64,000 bases of DNA from Zeus faber (Eukaryota; Chordata; Actinopteri; Zeiformes; Zeidae): contig OY482855.1 in the NCBI GenBank assembly GCA_960531495.1, forward strand, positions 5,700,139-5,764,138, given 5' to 3'. This document shows positions 44,601 through 63,129 of the stretch, piece by piece. The translations under genes and the position numbers were made by a program. The notes below the pieces were generated by a model. The model saw nothing but the letters and a program-made list of their open reading frames with translations. It did not search any database and was not told the DNA's origin. Each line of letters starts with the position of its first letter. Positions within the stretch are counted from its first letter, which is position 1.

Positions 44601-46560
44601 CCATGTTGGTCTCGTCTGCAACTTGACGATAAAGCGGCTCGTGAAACGCAAAAGGGAGTCAGTGGTTTTACCAACAGACTGCGCCTTGGCGAATAGCTCT
44701 ATGGTGAAGATTTAGAGTGTAAGCCAGTATGATGGTGGGAAACTCCTATGTGGTATTCCTTTCTGGCTAATTTGTTATGCAGAATTATTCTTTAATATGA
44801 AACCTTCCTCACAAAAGCTTTAAGCCGGCTCGTGAAAGCATCTGTTTACGTGATATAAAATGTGTTTAAAAGGCTGAAAGCTGGTCCTGTTATCTGTGGC
44901 CTGTTAAGTGTGAGAGAATGGACCGGTGGGTGAAGGGGGGTCTGGTTGACACACCTTGAGGAGATAATAGAGGGCTAGACTAACCCCCTCCCAGCTATTT
45001 GTGTAAATGTTTTGGATGGTGCCTAGTACAGCATATCTCAACTAAACCGGGAACTTCTTAAACCAATAATTTGGTGATCGGCTCCATTATACGCTCCAGA
45101 AGGTGGCAATACCTCCTTTCAATTTTCATTATCAGACCTTGATCACGTCTCACCTTAAATTTAGTTTGTAATTACACTTTGATTGTACTGAAGGAAAATA
45201 CTTGTTTCCCATCCTATCGTCTTGATGCAAAAACTGTGGTTTCCTTTGCGATGACTTAACATCTTCTGCCATTGAGTACCTTTTTTGTCCAATGGATGGA
45301 CACTTAAAACAGCATGTTATGCTTTAGCATAACATCCATTCGTGGCTCATTTGCATATGTATCAAGGGGTTCATTAGAACTTTAATTTGAGAGGGACATC
45401 CTCAAAAAATAATCTACGGCGTTATGTGTTTTGAGCTACTTCTTACCATATCTACTAATTGCCTGTCAAATATTTCCATTGTCGTGTCCTTGATTTTGTG
45501 ACCGTTTGACTGGTCAAAATTGTGAAAGGCCAAAGCCTTGGGGCTGGGCTGTTAGCACATGTAAAGATTGAAAACCTGTTTTGAATGGCTCCGGCAAACT
45601 GCTAACAACACAGAACTGCAACTGCATTTGGGCCTCTATCTGCATTTGAATGGGGAGGGCTTGAGGCCAGTGTAAACAAACCTCATCACAACACAATTAC
45701 ACATTGCTTTATTTTTTGCTTTTTCTTTTTTATTTTAATGCCAGTTTACATTTAAGCTGATAAAGGGAACTCTTGTGGGCCGTTGGGTGGTGTGATGCGA
45801 CTTCTGTGTTGGTTTGATTACTATGTAAAATACAAAACGGCGCACGTCTGGGTCTCTAGAACTCCTCAACTCCTACCATCTGTCGTGTTTGAACGCCACT
45901 TACTGTATGTTACCTTTGTTTTTAGTAGCCGTAGTGTCAGAACTCTGTTGTCTTATACGGAGACGAGAATCAGTAATTCCGAGCTGAGTGATTTAGATCC
46001 AAGTTGGACTCGTTTCCAAATAAAAACACGCACAGCATAATACGTTCACTGTTACGGTGTGCTGCCATGTTGCTGTGACATCAGATTTGGTAACTCAGGG
46101 CCCCGAGCCGTCTGCCCCAAAATTCCCAGTGAAATGGCCGTTTCCATTGCACTTTTCCCAAGTAGGAGGTCAGATTTTTCCCAGACTCCCAGATTTGTTC
46201 CCAACAAAGGAATATACCATAACTCGCCAACAGTGTACCATCCAGTACACTGGACGCCCACCATCTTTACCGTCCGTGGGGCCTCCAACAATCTGAACTG
46301 GGTTTTGGAAAGCAATACATTTTTTATATACAATACAAAGTAGATCACATACATGCAACTTTCAAACTTCCTATGTATGTGATTTTCCGCGTACCGATTT
46401 AGAACCGCCTCTGCAGAGTTTTAAAACAGTCTGGCTTAGCTGCAGGCGGAGGAGGAGGAGGAGGACAGGTTGGGTGGAGGTTTTTGCGGGGGAAGAGGGC
46501 AGCCAGACAGGCGACAGTCAGGGCTGTCTGGGCCTGGGGTGGGGAGGGGTGGGGGGGGGG
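44601..46560. other. Intergenic region between psmd11 and dlx3
   Basis: No gene or recognised transposon was found. A perfect 10-bp inverted repeat (ATGTTATGCT, TT, AGCATAACAT at 45314-45335) and an octamer ATTTGCAT (45349-45356) lie together about 1.46 kb before the dlx3 start. Because this lacks repeats over nearly 2 kb, it is a reasonable place to look for dlx3 control sequences. Confidence 0.4.
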
Positions 46561-46564
46561 GGCA

Positions 46565-46810
46565 GGGCGCCAATAAGAGCCAATGAGAGAGCGGCGTCCA
46601 CCCCTTCGCTCCGCGCCCTGTAATTTGGGAGTCCCAGGCTCCCCGCTGGGTTGGGTTGGGTGCCACTACCGCAGGAGGAGCATCGAGCTGCTTCGTCAAG
46701 GGACTCGGCTACTCCAGCTCACATAGACTTTTAATATTGTTTTGCATTTGTGTGTTCCAACCCGAATGAATTGTTAACTCTGCGAAAGATAAAAGAGGGA
46801 GATTTGCAAC
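46565..46810 (+). promoter_or_regulatory. dlx3 promoter / 5' UTR with paired CCAAT boxes
   Basis: Two CCAAT boxes lie at 46570-46574 and 46580-46584, ten bases apart on the same face of the helix, and are preceded by a long G-rich tract. From my recollection of the mammalian literature, Dlx3 has an NF-Y-bound CCAAT element in its proximal promoter. About 230 bases separate the boxes from the start codon, which follows GATTTGCAAC. No TATA box is clear. Confidence 0.55.
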
Positions 46811-52947
<6,137 letters not shown>

Positions 52948-53077
52948 CTGTCAAAAACAAGCCAGCAGAGAACTCTGAGAAGCCTATTTATTTCTCCTGA
53001 TCCGTAGAGGACAGCACCTGCCGGGGGCCACGTATTTCTTTGTTTTTTTTAAACGACTATTTAACGTTCCTCTATGC

Positions 53078-53698
53078 CAGTGTTTTACAACCAGCGTCGT
53101 GGCCCTGAGAGCTTGCGAGGTGTGCCGCGAAAAATGTTCACGGCATATCCCACTTAACAAAGATAAATAATGGAGATTAGGCTTTGTGTTGCAAGATCAA
53201 AATTACAGGGCTGCAATAATTCATCACATTTATCAATTTGTTCCAGCTCTGAACGCAGAGCTGGTGTTCTCGCTCTGAGCTCTGAGCTGGCGTTCAGAGC
53301 TGGTATCAGAACAAGTTTCACATTAAAAGTGACGAATACGCCTCGTGATGATGAGTGACTCTTATTTCTTTTCTATTTTTGAGATTCGCTTCTTGACACT
53401 CAGTCAAATGAGTCGTTCGTTGTTGTTCGGCTATTTATTCATTCAATTCAGTCGGTTGAATGCATGGTGAGCGAGGGAGGACTTCCAGTGAGTCGAAGAT
53501 TCACTCTTTTGCCAGAGCGGCTCCCGACCCCTGCGTACGAATCGTTCGCGAGTCTTGCATCACTACTGGTAGGCCACAATAATAAGCACAGTTCTATGTG
53601 TTTGACATTTTTACTGGTGAACAGGAAAGCAGTGTGCCCTGGGATTATTTCCTTGTAAAAAGTGTTGCTGTGGCAGAAAAGAGGTTGGGGGAACACTC
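53078..53698. mobile_element. hAT-like MITE in the dlx3 3' UTR region
   Basis: It starts CAGTGTTTTACAACCAGCGT and ends GAGGTTGGGGGAACACT. The flanks CTCTATGC (53070-53077) and TTCTATGA (53699-53706) agree in six of eight bases. Internal texts such as GTGTTGCAAGATCAAAAT and CAAGTTTCACATTAAAA match the copy at 49660 (GTGTCGCAAGATCAAGAT, CAAGTTTCACACTGAAA). It begins 131 bases after the dlx3 stop, so it is likely transcribed in the mature mRNA. It contains the hairpin at 53243-53303. Confidence 0.75.
53243..53303. repeat. Hairpin with perfect 14-bp stem in the dlx3 3'-UTR MITE
   Basis: CCAGCTCTGAACGC at 53243-53256 is complementary to GCGTTCAGAGCTGG at 53290-53303, with a 33-base loop that is itself repetitive (GCTCTGA). 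It could fold in RNA. Confidence 0.9.
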
Positions 53699-54959
53699 TT
53701 CTATGACACCCGCAATACATCAAATTCCACAGTCGCCTCGATACATTTTCGACTAATAACTTTGTTAAACCTTGTTAAAACAGTACTTAACTATTTCAGC
53801 ACACGCGCTAAAGTCTTTGCGCCTGAGTCCCACATCCTTTAGAGGAACAAGTCGAGAGAGCGAGTCAGCTTTTTAATCAACACGCGAGAATCAAAGGAGA
53901 AATCTTGAGCGGGAAGTGGAATATGCTGAACCTGGCCTTTTTAAAAGCTAAAAAAGAACCATATCTCGACTGCCCATCTTCATAGAACCAACGCAATCTT
54001 TGGGACTCAGGACGTGAAGCTTGAAACTAAGCAGAGCGGAGCATCGTGGTTGACGCGAGCCACGCTGTAGCATCTGTAGCAACAATTACAGAATCCCACT
54101 TCTGGTCACGGCGACAACGAGACCACCGGTTTAATGGACCCGCGGGCCTCCATGCCAAGGGGATTAAGTACTCAACACAAACGGAAACTGTGCTTATTTG
54201 AAAGCTTCTGCCTTTTTTTTCCCCTCCCTCTTTATTCATCTCTCTTCCAGCTCTGCTCTCCTCTATCGACGGTAAAGCTACATTTATTGGAGAAACACGA
54301 GTACAGCCTCACTGCTCCTGTGACACTCAACCCAAAAAGGATCACGCTGTGCCGAGCGACTCTTTATTCAGCTGTCCTGTTTTGAGATAGTGGTGCAGGA
54401 CTCGCAAACGATTAGTTTGTGAATGGTGAATCATGAGTCACTCTGGCAATAAGGGTTGTTCATTTGTTCCCGGCCACAGGCAGAATTGAGACTCGAATCT
54501 CAAACAAAAAGACCCAAGGGCCCTGGGTCACGAGTGACACCTGTGCCCCAAGCCGAGACAATGGCACCCGAAGCGACTCTCGAACAGGATCCGAGAGTCC
54601 AGGCGGTTGGGCGTCAGGAGTCACGTGTGTAGCATCGGCCTGAGAATTCCATTTACAATTCAGAGCGACTCTTCCGAACCACACCATTGAAGAGTGGGGA
54701 AATGAAATGAATCCTTTTTATGGAGTCACTCGTGAAGAGCCGAATCTTCCATAAGAGTCAAACTTTTCATCGCTTATTGTGGGAGAAAGCGGTCTTAGTT
54801 TGAGTGGTGTGTTATATCCTTTTTTCTCTTTTAAGAATGACCTCTGCATTGACCCCCTTTTTTTTTAATGGAAAACATCTATTCAAGTCATGTAAAGTGA
54901 ATCCATCTGTACACAGTTTTGCCTTATTACCATCGATGGAAATATCAACAAATGTTTAC

Positions 54960-55014
54960 GCATATATGTGTGTAAATGTGTGTATATATATATATGTATA
55001 TATATGTATGTATA

Positions 55015-55083
<69 letters not shown>

Positions 55084-55085
55084 GT
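54960..55085. repeat. (TA)n/(TG)n microsatellite
   Basis: Alternating TATATG, TATA and GTGT units. It has no other feature. Confidence 0.95.
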
Positions 55086-55639
55086 ATATGTTTTGATCTC
55101 AGGTCTATTATAAGTTATGCTACAGGTAAAAAAGGCATTGACTGTACATGATATGATGAATATAATTTTGGTCCAGGCAGTGATTTTTCATTTTATTTTT
55201 TCTCAAACATCTCTCTAACCTTAACCCCATAATACACTCCTAGGTGCCTCAAGAGTCTTTTTATTTATTTATTTTATACTTTTTTTTTTTTTTTTTGTCA
55301 AGAAAATAAATGTAACATTTGAGTGAACTAGTGCATACCCATTCAAAAATTCAAGACTTTCTAAGACATTTCATCTTCAGCAAGAATGTGAAGCCTGCTT
55401 GATCCACCAACCCTGCTGGCCGCCACTCTTTGACCAGTCGCAGAGCACCGCAGAGCCCTGAAGCCCTACACAGAGCTGAGTGGGCGTGTGTTGATTATTA
55501 ATATTGCACGTGTCGCATGTCCAAATTGCACAAAGTTCCACACAGCACGTCCTTGGGTCCCCAGCGATACACCCACCAAGTGTGAAGTAGATCGGATGGT
55601 TGTCGTCAGAGATTCCTCCTTTTATAGTCAGATAATAAA

Positions 55640-56928
55640 AATGTAATTGGATTTGAAATTATAATGCTGGTGTTTTCTATTTGACTGACACACACACACA
55701 CACGTTGGTTGAATGCGTAATATAAGGCTATGCACATGCAGCATACACAACAGCTTTCTAAGGGAGTGAGTCATCTCCCTCTCTCTCTTTCAAACACACA
55801 CACACACGCACACATTGCGTGTGGAGAGGCTATGGGAGGTAACCGCTCGGCAGACATTCTGGAGTCTTTCGATCCTAATAACACACCGGCAGAAGATGAC
55901 AGAGTGTAAAGAAGGGAGAGGGAGGAGTTACTGGGTGTAGGGGAAGGGGGGTTGGAGGGAATAGGTGAGAGGGAGGAAGGCAGAGGGGGAGGGAGGAAAA
56001 GAAATAGAGATGGGTACATTTTTTTAGTTTAGTTTTTAGTTTTAGTTGATATTTGGGTTTGCTGTATTTCTTTCTCCTTTCTATTTTTAGGGTTATTTTA
56101 TTGCTTTTTGTTTATTTATAGGTTTCTGTTTATTGTTTATCATTCGGTTCTAATATATTGTTTATCATGAGAATATTATATATTTATATTAGGTTATAAT
56201 ATATTATCATTCGGTTATATGTATTTATCATTAGGTTATTATATATTTATCATTAGGTTATAATATATTGCTTACGGTCCATTGTTTGTTTATTGTTTAG
56301 TTCATTTTTATTCCCAATTTTTGGTTTATTGTATATTTCCAATTTTCTTCTAGTTAATTTTAGTTTATTGCATATTGCCATTTAATATTTTCCATTATTG
56401 TCTGTCTGTCTGTTTATCTATCACCTTTGAGACACTGGTGCCCTGGTACACTTCCAATGTTTGTTGTTGGTAAATGTCTTTAGGTTTTCGCCTCCCCGTG
56501 TTGTACCTCACGGAAGAATGTGACGAGAAAGAGACAGAGGGCAAACTGGGACTTGCAGGAACCTGTTAAGGAGACGGCCACAGGTTTAAAACAAAAAGAA
56601 CAAAACAATAACAGTTTTCACCACTGCTAACTGTGTGCAGCTGTTATTCATGTCCGTGAAAAATGGAAATAACGTCATTGTACAAAGATCACCCAGGACG
56701 GAGCAACTATTGAGAATTGAGTAAAGCGCACGTTCATCTAGGGAATCGACAAAATAAAAGTGGGTGTGATTTCTTTTTAAATGTATGCCTGTTCAGAACC
56801 GATTTAGAACTACATTAAAACGGCTTTTAACTTTAGACCTTGGGTTTTAGGGAGACACTCACGAAATACATGTCCCCATTACGCATCGTTCTGTTCCTGT
56901 TCATCATCCCCAGCCCCATCTTTATTCT
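55640..56928. other. Gene-free AT-rich sequence
   Basis: This region contains short CA repeats (55688, 55794), an AT-rich block with repeated TTTATCATTAGGTTAT-type text (56150-56280) and, near 56870-56900, a fragment (TGTCCCCATTACGCATC) of repeat family B. No gene is visible. Confidence 0.5.
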
Positions 56929-57264
56929 TTTTATTTATAGATATTATTCAAGTAATTTGCATGCAAAATAGGTCTACCCAACAAATTCAAACTGCGGTAA
57001 CATTTCAAAAGTAGCCCAATTCCACGGGAAAGCTGCGGACCTTGCAACACTGTGTAATAGGTTTCTCCGGTGGCTCCCTCTGAAGGAGAGGTTCTCCTCC
57101 TCATCCATCCTCTGTTTCTCACCCGACATCAGTGTTGCCAGGTCTGCGGTTTTCCCGTGGAATTGGGCTACTTTTGAAGTGTTGCCATTGCTTGAATTTT
57201 TTCGTCCACTAGTTGGGTAGACCTATTTTGCATGCAAATTACATGAATAATATCTATAAATAAA
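56929..57264. repeat. Long hairpin / foldback MITE
   Basis: The outer arm 56929-56992 (TTTATTTATAGATATTATTC, then GCATGCAAAATAGGTCTACC) is complementary to 57212-57264 with few mismatches. The inner arm 57001-57053 (GTAGCCCAATTCCACGGGAA) is complementary to 57131-57182. The loop is about 77 bases (57054-57130). The small internal coding frames are not credible. The neighbouring stretch 57265-57985 has no identified feature apart from short AT-rich repeats. Confidence 0.85.
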
Positions 57265-57991
57265 AATGCATATTTTAAATGAAATTATTTATTTAAACAC
57301 TATTCCTACTAAACGTACTCGAGATCGGCACGTACGCACATGGACATGGGACAAGCCCACAAACACAAACACGCATGAGAGGCCGGCGCCCGCCTCCCCG
57401 TCAGGAAACCCAGTCAGTGGGCAAAATACGGGAAGAAATATACAAAAAATTTGGGAAATTATGATGGAGACAATTCTTTCTATTTATTAACATTCATATA
57501 ATTTCATTAATGATGTGGTGTCAATGGATTGGGGGATAGAGCAACAAATATAAATCAGTATGGGTGCAGATGAGTCAGAGACTAGAATATGTAGGCATAT
57601 TAACTTCTGTTGGTCAAAGTACATGCAATTAGTCCTATGTTGCATGATTATGATTTTGTGTAGTGGATGTTATTGAGCTTCAGTCTAAGGGGATTGTTGT
57701 TTATTATACAATATATAATGTAAATCACTAAACGAGATCACATTCCAATCACTAGACGACCTGCTCTACCTTTTGAGCTACTGGGTATTAGGCTGTTTTT
57801 TCTCCACACAGAGCCTGTAACCCTGCCCAACAAGCTCCCACAGGGCCTCCAGAGGTCAAGAAAAGGGCCAGGGGTCCAGAGACCCAGCGCAGAGCTACCG
57901 TGACGGCTAAGAAGGCTTCGCGTTAAGAGTGTTCACCGCTACCGTCATAAAAAAAGTAACTCATATTGTACCATTTCCATCGCTATGAAGG

Positions 57992-59791
57992 CAGACCTGC
58001 CAACTTGCACACATTTTGTGTACCAACCACGCAACTCTTGATCCAAATATGCAGGTACCAAATGCTAGCTAAAACCTGCGCAATATATATGTATTTATAA
58101 TTTTAATTTAATTACGGAAAACAATAAATCAATCAATACAAAAGCATACATTTATTGGTTATTTAAATTGCATCCCTCGGATTGGATCGGATGCTACGTC
58201 CTGTGGTTCTGTATCCCCTCCTTCTCACTCACTCAACATCCACTGACAGGCAGTCCACTGACCAGCGCAGTGCTTTATTATCCACAGACACTGCATTGCT
58301 GAGGTAATATGGGAAGTAGGGGAGTAATAATCACAAATGTGACCGTAATTTAAACTTATAAGGAGTTGGAAAAAGAGATGCACCGATCGATCGGCCGGTT
58401 TTCAGCTTGATTGGCCATGGCTGGTGACCGGCTGATCAGATATATTTTCTGATTCTATACCGGTCAAATGTACACGCCCGATACTGCGCTCGACGAACGA
58501 ACGTAATGTAACGTAGTTGCCGCTCAAAAAAGAGAGCGAAAGAAAGAAGGTATCGGCTCACAAATATCCTACCACCTGACAATGTTCCAAAATTGTGCAG
58601 ACCGCATATTTACCACGGTCAGTGCAGCGGAGCGTCTGCTCTGGTTGTCCCTGGTACACAAGCTCTGATCATCATGAAAGGTTTGACTCTTTTTTCTGTC
58701 CAGAACTCGGTTGTGGACGAGTCACTCAGTAAAACAAGTCGTTCCATTGGATTCAGTGGTATAGCCTTATAGGCAGGCTATAGAATGAATGAAATCATGA
58801 AGGCATGTCGATTTATAATATATTATTTTATTGAATATTCAAAATAAAATTTGTCCCGTCAGTTAACTGCGTTTAAAAAAATAAAAAAATAAATATTACG
58901 CATACTGTATTACGATTTTAAATCAAATAATCTCTGTTCGTCATCAATAAGCAACAAGTGCAGCTGCTTTAATTAACATTTTACTCAAATACAATTTTGA
59001 TTCAATCAAAAAAGAAAATAAATATGGCAAGTAGGTCTAAATAAATAATAAAATTTCTCTGTCGACTAACGTGATTGGTTAGAGGTGAAAGGTCAGTTGT
59101 AGATGGTTCCAAACTTATTGGCTTTCTGTTGCAACTTGCCGAGTCTATTTTATTTAGACCAAGAGGAAATAAATATTGTGATGATTATCGTTATCGTTTT
59201 ATCGCCCAGCACAAATTAAGACTGTGCTAAGAGGGAATTATTTTCACCGGGCATTATGACCGGAGAGATTTAAATATGTTGGACTTCAACAGATTTTCCC
59301 GGTCAAAAAACGGTAATTACTGGATAATGGAAACTGTGTAGCTGTCCTATCACGAGAGCGTGATCAGATCACATGATGTATTAGTCATTGACGTACAGCA
59401 GATATACCCAATGAGAGCAAATTATGAGAAAATTTGATTTCTCCGATCACGGATATAAACTCAAAATGATCGTACGACAATGTATTATTCAATTAATAGT
59501 CAATGTTTTATTATGCCAAAATCGGAATAGCCATATTAAAAAAAAAATCGGAATCGGCCAAGAAAATTGCAATCGGTGCACCTCTAGTTAGTAAACATGT
59601 TGGGTAACTTTACGAGATGATGCATTTCAAGGGATATAACCTAATGATATGAATTTGTATACTGTATATAGTTAGCCGTAGTAGCTCACATACAATGTGA
59701 TTATCCTGGTTACGAGACGGCTACGGTGTGAATAACTGAGGGAGTCATTTCGCTGCGGTAACTCAAACGCCACGGCAGGTTGGCAGGTCTG
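57992..59791 (+). mobile_element. Composite hAT element, copy 4, the most complete
   Basis: Outer terminal repeats are CAGACCTGCCAACTTG (57992-58007) and CAGGTTGGCAGGTCTG ending at 59791. The inner hAT starts at about 58373 (AAGAGATGCACCGATC) and ends near 59587 (GTGCACCTCTA). It is flanked by GTTGGAAA and GTTAGTAA, decayed versions of the GTTGGTAA flank found in the other copies. The middle of the inner element (58760-59330) differs from copy 3 and appears to be a separate insertion or replacement. There is no transposase. No target duplication was found for the outer element. Confidence 0.82.
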
Positions 59792-60109
59792 TTCAGGTTA
59801 GCAAAAACAATTTGATGTCACATTTTCCCCAATCAATTAAATAACCTACACTACACACCCAAACACATGTCAAGAGAAGTACCATTTGCCTGTATTTAGA
59901 GTTTTGAACCACTTAATTGATCCCCGTGGGGAAATTAGTCACTTGCCATACATAGGCCTATGGTTTTGACACAGAATTTACCTTTAATCAAATCAATACC
60001 ACCTGTTTCAGCACGTTGCATCAGTCTACACAGGTACAAACACACGCATCTGGAAACATTTACTTGAGTACACTGAAAATTACTCTCACTTTCTGTCTAT
60101 CTTACCAAG

Positions 60110-60462
60110 ATCAGGTCAGAGTGCCCATGTTGACCCCTGGCCACCGCTGCAAGCCCCTACAATGGGCATGTGAGCGTCAGAACTGGACCCTGGAGCAATG
60201 GAAGGAGGTGGCCTGGTCTGATGAGTCAGGTTTTCTTCTACATCATGTGGATGGCCGGGGTTAGGATCCGATCTGATCGAGCATCTGTGGGATGTGCTGG
60301 AACAACAAGCCCGATCCATGTGCCAGACACCACAGGACACCTTCAGAAGTCTTGTGGAGTCCATGCCTCAACAGGTCAGAGCTGGTTTGGCGGCATGAGG
60401 CGGAGCTACACAATATTAGTGGTAATTAGTGGTGGTTTTAATGTTGTGGTTGATCAGTGTAT
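60110..60462 (+). pseudogene. Tc1-like transposase with internal deletion, copy 2
   Basis: The plus strand reads RVPMLTPGHRCKPLQWACER, NWTLEQWKEVAWSDESGFLL and HHVDGRG. It then passes directly to the region encoding the LIEHLWDVL equivalent, as in the copy at 50802. The 3' end carries the family's terminal text GGTTTTAATGTTGTGGTTGA followed by TCAGTGTATA. The 5' end is truncated. The 59800-60105 interval before it holds nothing recognisable. Confidence 0.82.
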
Positions 60463-60835
60463 ATGTCTTATACACGCTGTTCAGGCTACGGCAGCTCTTT
60501 GGGGCTCTACCTGGCTTCGTTGGGAGACCTGGAGGGGTTGGGTAAGGGGAGACGAGATGATATCAATTCCCATTCTGGAGGGAGGAGGAGGAAGCGGGGC
60601 GAGGGTGGCGGTGGTGGAGGTGGTGCTCGCTGGCGGAAGAAAAGTTTGTAATGGTGTCATGACAGATCGGGGGTTGACGTTACTTCCCTTCCCCGCCTTA
60701 GGCTGCAGCTACACACACCCACTGCAAAATGGCCAAAGAATGTACACTTTCCCACACACACGCACACACACACTTTAATGGATGTAAATACATGGAAACA
60801 GACACGTTTCTGCAATATCTCATTTGCACTCATAG

Positions 60836-60837
<2 letters not shown>

Positions 60838-60926
<89 letters not shown>
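60838..60926. repeat. (GT)n microsatellite
   Basis: About 43 GT units with one GCGT interruption, followed by a CT-rich stretch to 61140. Confidence 0.97.
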
Positions 60927-60928
<2 letters not shown>

Positions 60929-61269
60929 GCAGGGGAGGCCTGGTTTAACAGGGAAATATAAAGCCCCGCCCCCTGCTGTTCAGGACTTGTTTTCATTAAT
61001 GTGTTTTCCTTCTCCCTTGCTCCATCTCTTTCTCTCACTCTACCCATCTCTCTCTCTCTTTCTCGCTCTCCTCTCTCCTCCCTTCCTCTCCTCCATCTCT
61101 TTCCTGTCAGTTTGTCTTTCCCTCTCAGTGTCTCCCCTCTTTGTCTCGCTGGGTAAAGTAAGTGGTTTTAACCTCTCCTTTATGGGTCTGCACGACTAGC
61201 ACATCCTGCTTGTAAGTCCCATGGTTATTGTTATTTTTTTAATGCATGAGCCAATAAAAATGAATTATA

Positions 61270-61870
61270 TATATACACAGTGGAAACCTCTCCTCTAGCG
61301 ATCATGTCTGTCAAACTGATCACTATAAGCAGATTATTATTATAACCAAATGTTTTTTTTCTTTTTCTTTATTTCTCATCTAATGGTATCAATGGCTCTG
61401 TGGGGCCTGACACGGGACACACAGGGCTTTTTTGTTTTGTTCATTTAGGGAACTAAGGATGATAAATAAATCTAAAATAAAAACACACTGCTTTTATTTG
61501 TTTTGTTTGGAGAAACAGGAAACAGGGACACGCAGTGGAGCTCGCTCCCCTCCATTATGGATTTATACTTCTGCTCTTCACCTGCTTGTAATTTGTATAG
61601 CGCTGGTGCTATGCAAAATCCTGACAGGGCTATAGCACCGGCAAGCCCCAGCGTAGCACTGCCACTGCGCAGGGGGTTACCACAATGCAAATTATCAAGG
61701 GAGTAAAGTGAAATAAAAAGTTGAATTACTGTAGTTTTAAAATGTTTTTCCATATGTTGTAATGTTGTAATGTTGTAACCCAAAGACCCAAAATGAACAC
61801 TGTAAGCTGACTACTAGACTTGGCTACTATAAGCAAATTATTTAAACAGCATTTGTATAGTAGTAGTGTA
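61270..61870. repeat. Unclassified repeat, possible pogo/Tigger-type remnant
   Basis: It starts with CACAGTGGAAACCTCTCCTC, which resembles the CAGTG..ACCTCT termini of pogo/Tigger elements. The text CACTATAAGCAGATTAT recurs as CTACTATAAGCAAATTAT near 61825. No transposase is seen, and the assignment is tentative. Confidence 0.35.
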
Positions 61871-62531
61871 GTATAGTAATAGTATTTAAACAGATTCTGT
61901 CCCAAGCTTTTTCTGATACACCATGTGTGAAATACAAATTGTACATGACATGTAAAGCCTATGTGTAGCACATAGTTAAATGTGAAATGTCACATGTGAC
62001 TTTCGCACATTAAGTCATCTGACCGGAACAACGAAATACCGAAAGAAGAAATCAGAAGAACCAGAAGAAATCAACAGCGAAGCAATTGCCAATTTTAGGC
62101 TGTGGGTAAAGAGCTTCAATGTGTACTTCACCGCCCTCTGTGGGGCTCTTTAGCCACAGCTGTGGTGTGTCTCCAATGGGGTTTTCTCCTTATAGTCACC
62201 ACTCTCTCAGCCTGTATGGCACTACTGACAGGTTTGGTGCCAGTGCTCTATCATATGGCAGCAGTTGCAAAGCCCTGGCAAGGAGCTTGGGGACGGGCAA
62301 CAAACACCTTCTCCCCATTTTCCAGAGTTCACAGGGTTAGAATGAATACAGGACACTCCAGATCCAAAAGAGACCTTGGATTCGGACAGTTAATCTGCTC
62401 CCAGTGTGTTCTAGTTGTCTCCGTCAAACAGGCGGCAAAAACTGAACCTCAGAGAAAGTGAGGAAACGAGGATTTTCCCCAACGCACAGGTGAACAACTC
62501 AACATTAGGCCCAAGTCAGAAAGGCTGCCCC

Positions 62532-62586
62532 GTCCTCAGAGCCGAAGGGCCTCGACCTGCCGAGGCCCTTATTCTGGGGGAAGGAC
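62532..62586. repeat. Bulged hairpin with perfect 10-bp core stem
   Basis: AAGGGCCTCG (62545-62554) pairs with CGAGGCCCTT (62561-62570) around loop ACCTGC. Outer helices CAGA/TCTG and GTCCT/AGGAC extend it with small bulges. It lies in a gene-free region (61900-63100). It could be a small RNA hairpin or simply part of a repeat. Confidence 0.75.
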
Positions 62587-63129
62587 AGAACCTGCTTGTT
62601 TCTTGATATCATAATAGCTTTGTCGGAAAAAAGAATCATATCCGGGTTTATTTGAATTATTCAAGTCACCAACCGAATGCATTCTATGTATTTTAGGCAG
62701 AGAAAGAATACCTTGGGAGTGTCGTAGGCGGCCCCCAGCTTTAGAAGAACTTCAGCGTGGGCCAGAACACAGACTGTAAAAGAGGTCATCAATGAAGTTT
62801 ATAACAACACAAGTACTACTGATATGGATAAACATCTTGTCTTAGTCTAAATGACTGTTTTCGCAGTAACATTTTAGTGCTGCATAATCTCATGGCAGGG
62901 GGTGGCCACTTCCTTTCAACGCAAAAAGGTTGCCCTCAGTTCTGCAATAGTTCACCTGATGTCGTACATCGTCCGACTATCGCCTACTATGGTTTCCGAC
63001 ATAGTAAAAAACGTTTGCATACTAATCTGTCATACTGAATAGTATGCTCCTATGCCATTTCCCACTTCCACATTAATTCATTGCAAATTGTGAAATCAAA
63101 CACAGAACCCTGAGTTAGTTACTGTAACT

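Larger units (their letters stand above)
52948..55310 (+). other. dlx3 3' UTR and downstream (inferred)
   Basis: After the stop codon there is no coding sequence. Candidate polyadenylation signals are AATAAA at 55305-55310 and 55634-55639; no earlier AATAAA of good context was found in the first 2 kb. The stretch includes a MITE (53078-53698), short hAT-like fragments around 54400-54780 and a TA/TG microsatellite (54977-55085). The 3' end is uncertain. Confidence 0.4.

Noticed and set aside
62102..62461. 119-codon frame in the right intergenic region
   Set aside because: It has no recognisable domain, no splice context or promoter, and no family resemblance.
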